9,867 nt of DNA from assembly GCA_010027295.1 (NCBI GenBank), contig RGVM01000054.1, positions 1 through 9,867 of the forward strand. Direction: 5' to 3'. Source of the stretch: Chitinophagia bacterium. Lineage in GTDB: Bacteria > Bacteroidota > Bacteroidia > Chitinophagales > Chitinophagaceae. The notes under the pieces were generated by a model that did not search any database, was not told where the DNA came from, and worked only from the letters and a program-made list of their open reading frames with translations. Below, one piece after another: positions 1 to 6,567 of the stretch. Made by a program: the position numbers and the translations under genes. Each line of letters begins with the position of its first letter. Position 1 is the stretch's first letter.

Positions 1-101
1 CCTGGCGGTCCTCAAAACCGGTATGGGTTCTCGAAACTACTAGTGGTTCTCAGAACCGGGGGGGGATCTGAGAACTCCGGGTGGTTCTCAAAACCCCATG
101 G
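1..101. repeat. Tandem array of five 13-bp quasi-palindromes at a 19-bp period
   Basis: Five related 13-bp units start at 7, 26, 45, 64 and 83, exactly 19 bp apart. They read GGTCCTCAAAACC, GGTTCTCGAAACT, GGTTCTCAGAACC, GGATCTGAGAACT and GGTTCTCAAAACC. The third is a perfect palindrome of 6-bp arms (GGTTCT and AGAACC) around one central base; the others are degraded versions. Unit 4 fits the consensus slightly better when inverted. The 6-bp spacers differ completely: ggtatg, actagt, gggggg, ccgggt, with ccatgg after the last unit. Two of them are themselves palindromes. The six bases before unit 1 also fit the phase, so the array probably continues beyond the window. It lies just downstream of the bglX stop codon, outside any gene I trust. 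A site array for a dimeric DNA-binding protein or a minisatellite are both possible; function is unknown. Confidence 0.85.
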
Positions 102-137
102 GGCTTGCCGGCAGGAGGCCATCCCAGTGCCGGGTCC

Positions 138-2426
138 TCATTTCGACCAGTTCACCGTGACCTTTTTCACATCCCGGGAGTTGCCGCCCACCATGATGTC
201 GAACTCGCCGGGCTCCCAGTCGTACTTCAGTTCGTTGTCGTAGAACTTGAGGTCTTCGGGGGTGATGTCGAAGCGCACGCTCTTTCTCTCGCCCGCCTCC
301 AGGGATATCTTCCGGAAGGCCTTGAGTTCCTTTACAGGCCTGGTGACGCGGCCCACCCTGTCGCGTATGTAGAGTTGCACGACCTCCTTCCCGGCCCTTG
401 CGCCCGTATTGCTGACATCCACCGTGAGGGTGAGCTGCTGGTTGCCCTTCGGGCTTATCGTGCTTACGACGGGCTCACCGTAGGCAAAGCTCGTGTAGCT
501 GAGGCCGTATCCGAAGGGGTAGAGGGGGTCGTTGGTCACGTCGAGGTAGTTCTTGGCGAACTTCTGGAACCAGTTGTTCTCCGCCGGTGGCCTGCCCGAC
601 ATCTTCTGGTTGTAGTAGAGGGGTACCTGGCCTAGGTTCTGAGGGAAGGTGGAGGGCAGCTTGCCGGAGGGGTTCACGTCGCCGAAGAGCACGTCGGCCA
701 GGGCATGGCCCGCTTCGGTGCCCGGGAACCAGACGTTGAGGATGGCAGGGACGTTCTCGTCCTCCCATTTCATGGCGAGGGGCCGGCCGGTGAAGAGAAC
801 CATGACGACGGGCTTTCCTGTGGCGAGGAGGGCCTTCAGGAGGTCCTGCTGCGCCTTGGGGATGGATATGTCGGAGCGGCTTGAGCTCTCGCCCGACATC
901 TCTGCCGATTCGCCGACGGCGGCCACCACCACGTCGGCCTTCATGGCTGTCTCTACGGCCTCCCGGATGAGTTCGGACGAAGGACGGGGGTCGTGCCGCA
1001 GCGACTTCCCGAACATGCCGGCCCGCTGTTCGAAGAGGCTGTCGTAGTCGAGGTTGGAGCCGCGGGCGGTGATGACGCGCCCCTGTTGTCCGAGGGCGGA
1101 CTTGAGTCCGGCCAGCACGGTCACGGAGCGACCGTGGTCGGCCGCCACGCTCCAGGTGCCGGGCATGTTCTCGGCGTTGTCGGCGAGGGGGCCGACGAGT
1201 GCGATGGTACCGCCCTTGCGAAGGGGGAGGATGCCGCCGCGGTTGCGGAGGAGCACGAAGCTTTCCGCGGCTATGCGCCGCGAGATGTCGCGATGCGCCT
1301 GGGAGAAGACTTCGTTCCGGGAACGGACGGGGTCGCAGTACCGGAAGGGGTCGGAGAACAGCCCCAGGCGGTATTTGGCGACGAGGATGCGGCGGCAGGC
1401 CTCGTCGATGCGGGCGGCCTTGACGGAGCCGTCCTTGAGGGACGCCTTCAGGGTGTTGAGGAATCCCTCCCCAACCATGTCCATGTCGAGGCCCGCGTTG
1501 AGGGCCAGGGCAGAGACGGTCTTCAGGTCACCCATGCCGTGGTTGGTCATCTCATTGATGGAGGTGTAGTCGGAGACGGTCATGCCCTTGAAGCCCCACA
1601 TCTTGCGGAGGACATCCGTGAGCAGCCAGCGGTTGCCGGTGGCTGGGATGCCGTCGACCTCGTTGAAGGAGCTCATGACGCTGCCCACACCCTCTTCCAC
1701 GGCGGCCTTGTAGGGGGGCATGTATTCGTTGAACATGCGGATGCGGCTCATGTCGGTGGTATTGTAGTCGAGGCCGGCCTCCGAGGCGCCGTAGAGGGCG
1801 AAGTGCTTGACGGTGGCCATCATGGTGTTGTTGCGGGAGAGATCCTTCCCCTGGTAGCCGCGCACCAGGGCGCGGGTGACCTCGGAGCCGAGGAGGGGAT
1901 CCTCGCCGCAGCCTTCTGAGACGCGTCCCCAGCGGGGGTCTCGGCTGATGTCGGCCATGGGGGAGAAGTTCCAGCAGATGCCTTCCGCGGTGGCCTCTGT
2001 GGCTGCGATGCGGGCGCTCTGTTCGACAAGGGCCATGTCCCAGCTGGCGGTGAGGCCGAGGGGGATGGGGAAGATGGTGTTGTAGCCGTGGATGACGTCC
2101 ATGCCGAAGAGCAGGGGGATGCCCAGGCGGCTCTCCTTCACGGCCACCTCCTGGATGGCGCGTATCTTGTCGAGCCCGCGGATGTTGAAGAGTCCGCCCA
2201 CCTTGCCCTGCCGTACCTTCCCTGCGATGTCGGAGCTCGATGCCTGACCGGTGACGATGTCGCCGGAGACGGGGAGGTTGAGTTGTCCGATCTTCTCGTC
2301 GAGCGTCATGCGCCGCATGAGCGAGTCGATGAACCGGTCCATGGCGGTGTCATTGCGGGTCTGTGCCAAGGGTCGGTGTGTCAAGAGGCATAGCAGGACT
2401 AGGGCGGACAGCAGATATTGCTTCAT
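138..2426 (-). CDS. bglX: Periplasmic beta-glucosidase, glycoside hydrolase family 3 (BglX type)
   Basis: This is a retaining exo-acting glycosidase that removes beta-linked glucose (or a related sugar) from the non-reducing ends of oligosaccharides, probably in the periplasm. The ATG at 2426 is preferred over the upstream in-frame ATG at 2495, because it begins directly with a signal peptide (MKQYLLSALVLLCLLTHRPLA, then Gln). The resulting 762 residues match the usual BglX length of about 765. The N-terminal TIM barrel carries SPMADISRDPRWGR, the KHFALYG motif and TVSDY, whose Asp near residue 286 is the expected nucleophile. The second alpha/beta domain contains GESAEMSGE around 505-513, where the GH3 acid/base Glu is expected. 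A fibronectin-III-like domain fills roughly residues 662-757 (VSNTGARAGKEVVQLYIRD). No SusC/SusD or regulator lies next to it. Family assignment is firm; the natural substrate is inferred. Confidence 0.95.
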   Translation of the reverse strand: MKQYLLSALVLLCLLTHRPLAQTRNDTAMDRFIDSLMRRMTLDEKIGQLNLPVSGDIVTGQASSSDIAGKVRQGKVGGLFNIRGLDKIRAIQEVAVKESRLGIPLLFGMDVIHGYNTIFPIPLGLTASWDMALVEQSARIAATEATAEGICWNFSPMADISRDPRWGRVSEGCGEDPLLGSEVTRALVRGYQGKDLSRNNTMMATVKHFALYGASEAGLDYNTTDMSRIRMFNEYMPPYKAAVEEGVGSVMSSFNEVDGIPATGNRWLLTDVLRKMWGFKGMTVSDYTSINEMTNHGMGDLKTVSALALNAGLDMDMVGEGFLNTLKASLKDGSVKAARIDEACRRILVAKYRLGLFSDPFRYCDPVRSRNEVFSQAHRDISRRIAAESFVLLRNRGGILPLRKGGTIALVGPLADNAENMPGTWSVAADHGRSVTVLAGLKSALGQQGRVITARGSNLDYDSLFEQRAGMFGKSLRHDPRPSSELIREAVETAMKADVVVAAVGESAEMSGESSSRSDISIPKAQQDLLKALLATGKPVVMVLFTGRPLAMKWEDENVPAILNVWFPGTEAGHALADVLFGDVNPSGKLPSTFPQNLGQVPLYYNQKMSGRPPAENNWFQKFAKNYLDVTNDPLYPFGYGLSYTSFAYGEPVVSTISPKGNQQLTLTVDVSNTGARAGKEVVQLYIRDRVGRVTRPVKELKAFRKISLEAGERKSVRFDITPEDLKFYDNELKYDWEPGEFDIMVGGNSRDVKKVTVNWSK

Positions 2427-2443
2427 GGGTGGCTCTATTTGCG

Positions 2444-2451
2444 GGAAGATA
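2444..2451 (-). promoter_or_regulatory. Possible -7 box for bglX
   Basis: On the minus strand TATCTTCC lies 17 bases before the bglX ATG. It resembles the Bacteroidota TAnnTTTG box but lacks the final G. I found no convincing TTG-type -33 element about 20 bases upstream, so this is a weak call. Confidence 0.3.
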
Positions 2452-2519
2452 TGTATTTCGCGCGGTGTAGGCACCGCATGTGAAGGGATGTGCATGGGAT
2501 CTGTCCGCAGGTATTGGTT

Positions 2520-2527
2520 TACTTTCG
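2520..2527 (+). promoter_or_regulatory. Probable -7 promoter box for the orphan ABC ATPase
   Basis: TACTTTCG matches the Bacteroidota TAnnTTTG box with one change (TTCG for TTTG). It ends 13 bases before the ATG at 2541, implying a very short leader. It also argues against the upstream in-frame GTG at 2490, which would lie before the promoter. No clear -33 element is visible. Confidence 0.5.
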
Positions 2528-2540
2528 TGATGCACGCAGC

Positions 2541-3542
2541 ATGGGTAAAGAGACAGATGGCGGATGGCTCTCAGCCGAGGGACTTTGCAGGAGGCATGGC
2601 GACAGGACTGTCGTCGATGGTGTCTCGCTGCGGATGGACCGTGGCGAGCGCCTCGCGGTGGCCGGAGCCTCCGGATCGGGGAAGTCGACGCTCATGCGGA
2701 TGGTATCCGGACTGGAGCAGCCGGATGCGGGGACGGTGCGCTTCGAAGGGCGAAGGGTACGAGGCCCTCTTGAAACACTGGTACCCGGACATCCGGGCAT
2801 CGCCTATCTGGGGCAGCATTTCGAGCTCAGGAAGAACTACCGGGTGTCGGACGAGCTGGCCGCCTGGAGCCTCGTCCCGCCCAACGAGTCGGATGCCATC
2901 TACGAGGCCTGTCGGATAGGGCCCTATCTGCCTCGATGGACCCACCAGCTCTCGGGGGGCGAACGACAGCGCATCGCGCTCGCCAGGGCCCTCGTCACCG
3001 ACCCGCGTCTGCTCATCCTCGACGAGCCATTCTCCAACCTCGACGCCGTGCACAAGGAGATCCTGAAGGAGGTGCTCCTCGACCTTCAGCAGCGTATCGG
3101 CATCTCCTGCCTGATGGTGCTGCACGAAGGCGCCGACATCCTGTCTTGGGCCGAACGCCTCCTCGTCATGCGAGAGGGCCGGTTGGTACAGTCGGGGAGG
3201 CCCCGCGACCTCTACTTTCACCCGCTGGACGAGGATGTGGCGGGCCTCTTGGGCACATATGACGTCCTGACAGCACATGACTTGCTGGAGCGGGTGCCGG
3301 GGGGTGCCGTTGGAGGCAGGCTGCTGGTGCGGCCTTCCTCGTGGGAGGTCGTCGCCCCCGGGCTGGGCCATGTCGATGCGGTGGTGGAGGAGCTCCGCTT
3401 CATGGGCCCCTTCCATCAGGCGCTGTTGAGGGTGGGGACTGACAGGTTGAGGATTCACGTCACACATGGGTACCTTGTACCCGGAACCGTGATGGGCCTG
3501 AGGATTCGGCTATCGGATTGCCATCTCCTTCCTCCGGTGTGA
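2541..3542 (+). CDS. Orphan ABC transporter ATP-binding protein with TOBE-like C-terminus
   Basis: This 333-residue cytoplasmic ATPase has a complete nucleotide-binding domain. Walker A is GASGSGKST (42-50), the Q-loop Gln is in YLGQHFELRKNY (about 92), and the signature is LSGGERQRIALARAL (from 137). Walker B is LLILDEPFSNLD (157-168) and the switch His is in LMVLHEG (about 195). Residues from about 260 resemble the TOBE domain of the PotA/FbpC/CysA importer ATPases (LLVRPSSWEVV, VVEELRFMGPFHQALL). The usual partners, a permease and a solute-binding protein, are not adjacent. The motif GHPGIAYLGQHFELR resembles what I recall of an orphan ATPase group found in Bacteroidota, but I could not check this. 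The ATG at 2541 is chosen over the upstream GTG at 2490 because of the promoter box at 2520. Substrate and function are unknown. Confidence 0.88.
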   Translation: MGKETDGGWLSAEGLCRRHGDRTVVDGVSLRMDRGERLAVAGASGSGKSTLMRMVSGLEQPDAGTVRFEGRRVRGPLETLVPGHPGIAYLGQHFELRKNYRVSDELAAWSLVPPNESDAIYEACRIGPYLPRWTHQLSGGERQRIALARALVTDPRLLILDEPFSNLDAVHKEILKEVLLDLQQRIGISCLMVLHEGADILSWAERLLVMREGRLVQSGRPRDLYFHPLDEDVAGLLGTYDVLTAHDLLERVPGGAVGGRLLVRPSSWEVVAPGLGHVDAVVEELRFMGPFHQALLRVGTDRLRIHVTHGYLVPGTVMGLRIRLSDCHLLPPV

Positions 3543-3636
3543 GACAGCCTTCTTCCGGTCATCGGCAGTTCGCATCTTTCCCGGAGGTATCCTTGGCGGA
3601 ACATGCGCGGTCACGTAGTGGAATGGCCTAAATTCA

Positions 3637-3646
3637 TATTCTTTCC
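3637..3646 (+). promoter_or_regulatory. Weak promoter-like box upstream of the 765-residue hydrolase
   Basis: TATTCTTTCC lies in an AT-richer patch, 23 bases before the ATG at 3670. It resembles TAnnTTTG only if one extra base is allowed between TA and TTT. The rest of the gap from 3543 to 3669 shows nothing else I can support. Confidence 0.2.
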
Positions 3647-3669
3647 GACACATTGAAATTCCCTGTTCC

Positions 3670-5967
3670 ATGAGGCTTCTATTCCTTTTCCTATCTATTG
3701 TCGGTGTGTTCGCATCGTTCCCGGGGCATTCCCAGCAGGGCGTTGAGGGGCTGCCGTTGTGGGATTTGTCCAGGGCTGCCAGGCCTCGGGGCGACTGGCT
3801 GCTGGGTGAAGTCGATGCCCGTGCCGGCGCCTACCGGAGTCAAGACGGGCGCGACATCATCCTCTGCAACGGACTGGTGAAGCGCGTCTTCCGAATCCGC
3901 CCGAACGTGGCCTGTACCGACCTCACCAACCTTGTGAACGGGCAGCAGCTGCTGAGGTCCGTATCCGCAGAGGCCCGTCTCACCATCGATGGGAGGGAGT
4001 TCCGCATCGGGGGACTGCAGGGCGTCCGTGAGCGGGCCTACCTGTTGCCCGGATGGTTGGACGGGCTGACGGCTTCGGAGGGGGATTTCCGGCTCACGGG
4101 GGTCCGCGTCGGCCGCATCGCGGACGTGCAGCGTCCGTCCAGGGCCGAGATGCTGGGATGGACCGCCCCCGGTACCGACCGCGCCTGGATCGGCTACTAT
4201 GGCGGGATAAGGCGTCCTTCCGGCATCACGCTGTCGTTCGACTACGGATGTCCTGCCGCCGAGGCGAAGGGATTGCTCGTCACTGTCCACTATGAGCTGC
4301 ACGACGGAATCCCGCTGATGGTGAAGTGGATGGAAGTGCGGAACCCCGGTGGCGCTGACGTCGTCATCGGGAAGCCCGTACACGAGGTGCTGGCACTGGT
4401 GGAGGAGGAGAGCGCGGTGGTGGGTAGTCCGGAACAGATGAAGAAGCAGCACGGGATTTACGTCGAAACCAACTACGCCTTCAACAATGCGATGCGGTAC
4501 GACATCAGCGACCAGACGACCCATTGGAGGATCGACAGCCTCTACACCTCGCAGGTCAACTACAATTACCAGACGCCCTGCATCCTGGAAGTGTATCCCG
4601 AGAAGGTCGTCTCTGTGAGGCTCAGGCCGGGAGAGTCCTTCGTCTCGGCCCGGACCTGCGAGTTGCTCATGGACGGGTATGACCGGGAGCGCCGCGGCCT
4701 CGCGATCCGGAAGATGTACCGATGCATCGCGCCCTGGGTCACCGAGAACCCTGTCTTCATGCACCTGGTGAGCCGGAGCGACGAGGAGGTCAGGCGTGCC
4801 GTCGACCAGTGTGTCGCCACGGGTTACGAGGCTGTGATCCTGAGTTTCGGCAGCCACCTTAACATGGAGGACACCACGCGGGCGAACCTTGACCGCTGGA
4901 AGGCGCTGGCCGGCTACGCTCATGCCCGGAAGATCCTGATTGGCGGCTATTCGCTGTTCAGTTCCCGCCGCATCAGCGACGAGGACGACGTGATTGACCC
5001 TATCACGGGCAAGCCCGACGCGGCGGCCTTCTTCGGCCACGCACCCTGCATGGGCAGCCGCTGGGGACTCGCCTACCTCGGGAAGCTGCGCGACTTCTTC
5101 ATCCATACCGGCTTCGACCTCTTCGAGAACGACGGACCCTATCCGGGCGACGTCTGCGCATCCCGGACGCATCCCGGCCACGAAGGACTGGGGGATTCGC
5201 AGTGGCGGCAGATGGAGCTGCAGAAGGGCCTCTACCGTTGGATGCTGGCCCGTGGCATATACATCAATGCGCCCGATTGGTACTTCCTAGACGGCACCAA
5301 CAAGATCGCCATCGGCTATCGGGAGACTAACTTCTCACTGTCTCGCGAGCAGCAGCGCATCCTCAACCGGCAGAACATATACGACGGCACCTGGGAGAAG
5401 ACGCCGTCGATGGGATGGGGATTCGTCCCGCTCGTCCGTTACCAGGGCGGTGGTCCGGAGGCTGTCCTGGAGCCCCTCTCCGAGCACCTGGAAGATTATC
5501 GCGAGCTGATGGTACAGTACTACGGCGCCGGCGTGCAGGCCTGCTACAGGGGCCCCAGGATCTTCGATACGGAAGCCACACGCTCCATGGTGTCGGGCAC
5601 GCTGGCCTGGTACCGGAAATACCGCGGCATCCTGAATGCCGACATCATTCACCTGCGCCGCGCCGACGGACGCGATTGGGACGGGATCTTGCATGTGGAT
5701 CCCTCACGCCCCACCTGCGGACTGATGATGCTATACAATCCGCTGGACAGCACCATCAGCCGTGTCGTGAGGGTGCCGGCCTACTATACCGGGCTGAAGG
5801 ACACTGCCTGGGTTTCCGAGGGAGAGGGGCCCATCCGACCGAAGCGCCTCGACAGGGAATACACGTTCGAGCTGCAGGTACGTATCCCTGCCAGGTCGCA
5901 CGCCTGGTACCGGATCTCGGGCGGCGCTGAAGGCCGCCGATCCGTGGCGTCTGGCCTCGGCCGTTGA
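3670..5967 (+). CDS. Secreted glycoside-hydrolase-like protein, alpha-galactosidase-like barrel, substrate unknown
   Basis: This 765-residue protein starts with a signal peptide (MRLLFLFLSIVGVFASFPGHS, then Gln-Gln), so it is probably periplasmic or surface-exposed. The order of parts suggests an N-terminal beta-sandwich (about 45-340), a central barrel (about 360-660) and a C-terminal beta-domain (about 670-750). The barrel is rich in acidic and aromatic blocks: LSFGSHLNMED (392-401), GGYSLFSSRR, GFDLFENDGPYPGDVC (481-496), YINAPDWYFLDGTNK (531-545), GYRETNFSLSREQ and QACYRGPR. This layout is like clan GH-D enzymes (GH27/GH36), but the typical GH36 nucleophile motif (K-x-D-M-N) is not seen. 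Asp488 or Asp494 in the ENDGPYPGD block are candidate catalytic residues, by inference only. The coding sequence appears intact. I do not recognise a characterised member, so the call is to superfamily level. Confidence 0.75.
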   Translation: MRLLFLFLSIVGVFASFPGHSQQGVEGLPLWDLSRAARPRGDWLLGEVDARAGAYRSQDGRDIILCNGLVKRVFRIRPNVACTDLTNLVNGQQLLRSVSAEARLTIDGREFRIGGLQGVRERAYLLPGWLDGLTASEGDFRLTGVRVGRIADVQRPSRAEMLGWTAPGTDRAWIGYYGGIRRPSGITLSFDYGCPAAEAKGLLVTVHYELHDGIPLMVKWMEVRNPGGADVVIGKPVHEVLALVEEESAVVGSPEQMKKQHGIYVETNYAFNNAMRYDISDQTTHWRIDSLYTSQVNYNYQTPCILEVYPEKVVSVRLRPGESFVSARTCELLMDGYDRERRGLAIRKMYRCIAPWVTENPVFMHLVSRSDEEVRRAVDQCVATGYEAVILSFGSHLNMEDTTRANLDRWKALAGYAHARKILIGGYSLFSSRRISDEDDVIDPITGKPDAAAFFGHAPCMGSRWGLAYLGKLRDFFIHTGFDLFENDGPYPGDVCASRTHPGHEGLGDSQWRQMELQKGLYRWMLARGIYINAPDWYFLDGTNKIAIGYRETNFSLSREQQRILNRQNIYDGTWEKTPSMGWGFVPLVRYQGGGPEAVLEPLSEHLEDYRELMVQYYGAGVQACYRGPRIFDTEATRSMVSGTLAWYRKYRGILNADIIHLRRADGRDWDGILHVDPSRPTCGLMMLYNPLDSTISRVVRVPAYYTGLKDTAWVSEGEGPIRPKRLDREYTFELQVRIPARSHAWYRISGGAEGRRSVASGLGR

Positions 5968-6017
5968 CAGGTGACGCGCATGGGCTGCTGCCGGTTGGGA
6001 AAGATGCCGGATCTGGC

Positions 6018-6272
6018 TCAGTGACTTGCCCGGGAATCGGGCTTCGCCTGCCGAATAGTGAGCTTCCACAGGAGCGATCCGTCCTCTCCGACGGCATTCT
6101 CCATTCGGATGTTGACGACGGACGCCCGTTCCATCCGTTCCATCAGCCAGTCGAAGTACATCGGTGGCGGCAGGCATTCTGAGAGGATGTATCCGCTGAC
6201 GTATGTCGCCGAGACAATCCGCCAGGTTACTTCCTCCCATTTCTCCCTCGAGAAATCATCGGACTGGAGCAT
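6018..6272 (-). CDS. Probable small protein of 84 residues, unknown function
   Basis: I do not recognise this protein. It begins MLQSDDFSREKWEEVTWRIV and contains a YVSGYILSECLPPPMYFDW stretch, then a likely amphipathic helix (FDWLMERMERA). It ends in what looks like a beta hairpin (SVVNIRMENAVGEDGSLLWKLTIRQ). There is no signal peptide or membrane segment. Three points argue it is real. It fills most of an otherwise empty 600-bp gap. Its third codon positions are mostly G or C, as in the neighbouring genes. A TTG-N20-TAATTTG promoter on the same strand ends four bases before the ATG. It converges on the 765-residue hydrolase gene (50-bp gap) and diverges from the outer-membrane protein gene. 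A chance frame cannot be excluded without homologues. Confidence 0.55.
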   Translation of the reverse strand: MLQSDDFSREKWEEVTWRIVSATYVSGYILSECLPPPMYFDWLMERMERASVVNIRMENAVGEDGSLLWKLTIRQAKPDSRASH

Positions 6273-6276
6273 GCAG

Positions 6277-6306
6277 CAAATTATGCCCGTTCTCCCTCAG
6301 GGACAA
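6277..6306 (-). promoter_or_regulatory. Bacteroidota-type promoter for the 84-residue gene
   Basis: On the minus strand, TTG (6306-6304) is followed after 20 bases by TAATTTG (6283-6277), an exact match to TAnnTTTG. The next four bases are CTGC and then the ATG at 6272. The start of transcription would fall at or next to the start codon, so the mRNA should be leaderless or nearly so. Confidence 0.65.
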
Positions 6307-6329
6307 TCGTTTATCCCTCGCCCCCTCGC

Positions 6330-6362
6330 GGGAAAAAAACATTCCTATTCCGTTTTTTTCTC
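6330..6362. repeat. Inverted repeat with A7/T7 arms
   Basis: GAAAAAAAC (6332-6340) and GTTTTTTTC (6352-6360) are perfect 9-bp inverted repeats around an 11-base loop. Outward, G6331 with T6361 and G6330 with C6362 lengthen the stem to 11 bp with one G-U pair. The arms are homopolymer tracts rather than a GC stem followed by a T-run, so it is not a standard terminator. Curved or stiff promoter-upstream DNA is a possible role. Confidence 0.5.
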
Positions 6363-6511
6363 TTGTCCGTTTTCGGGCGGTTGGTACAAGCAGATGTTTC
6401 CAGTGCCCTGGACATGGTATCAGGTTATTCTTGGGCGGGGAAGTTTGTATCGTCTTGATTCATTCATTATCCGGGTAGGATGCGGAATCCCCTTTTGGAT
6501 ATGAGGAAATC

Positions 6512-6542
6512 TTTCCTATTTCGCAGGTGTCCCTTACTTTTG
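6512..6542 (+). promoter_or_regulatory. Bacteroidota-type promoter for the outer-membrane barrel gene
   Basis: TACTTTTG at 6535-6542 exactly matches the TAnnTTTG box. TTTC at 6512-6515, about 19 bases upstream, is one base from the TTTG -33 element. The box ends 25 bases before the ATG at 6568. The leader contains an A-run (CAAAAAATC), and no Shine-Dalgarno sequence is visible. Confidence 0.65.
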
Positions 6543-6567
6543 CACCCGGCACAAAAAATCGCCGCTT

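Larger units (their letters stand above)
6273..6567. other. Divergent intergenic region between the 84-residue gene and the outer-membrane protein gene
   Basis: These 295 bases hold no gene I can support. The plus-strand open frame crossing them is rich in Ser, Gly and Arg and reads like non-coding DNA. The stretch holds a promoter at each end, an A7/T7 inverted repeat at 6330-6362 and a small bulged hairpin at 6394-6415. Its composition is visibly more AT-rich than the neighbouring genes, as expected for control DNA. Confidence 0.6.

Noticed and set aside
1..101. CRISPR-like array
   Set aside because: Repeats are 13 bp and imperfect, spacers are only 6 bp, and no cas gene is present. CRISPR repeats and spacers are much longer.
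106..113. TGCCGGCA palindrome as a bglX terminator
   Set aside because: The 8-bp palindrome has no loop and no T-run after it on the minus strand.
635..645. GGTTCTGAGGG inside bglX as a further copy of the array unit
   Set aside because: Only one half-site matches and it sits in coding sequence (Pro-Gln-Asn-Leu). It is off the 19-bp period, so chance is enough.
993..1919. Plus-strand open frame of 308 codons
   Set aside because: It is a shadow of the GH3 gene on the opposite strand, with a Gly/Val/Asp/His-rich product.
2427..2495. Upstream in-frame ATG for bglX at 2495
   Set aside because: It would add 23 mostly polar residues in front of a complete signal peptide, and the shorter form matches the family length.
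2571..3467. Minus-strand open frame of 298 codons
   Set aside because: It is antisense to the ABC ATPase, whose Walker and signature motifs fix the real strand and frame.
3691..5181. Long minus-strand open frame of 496 codons
   Set aside because: It is antisense to the intact 765-residue hydrolase. Its protein is rich in Val, Gly, His, Arg and Pro without domains, the usual by-product of GC-rich codon use on the other strand.
138..5967. Polysaccharide utilisation locus around the two exported hydrolases
   Set aside because: No SusC/SusD-like gene or sugar-sensing regulator is present. The two genes are on opposite strands with an unrelated ATPase gene between them.
6058..6504. Plus-strand open frame of 148 codons across the intergenic gap
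   Set aside because: Its product is Ser/Arg/Gly-rich and lacks structure. It overlaps the better-supported minus-strand small gene and both promoter regions.
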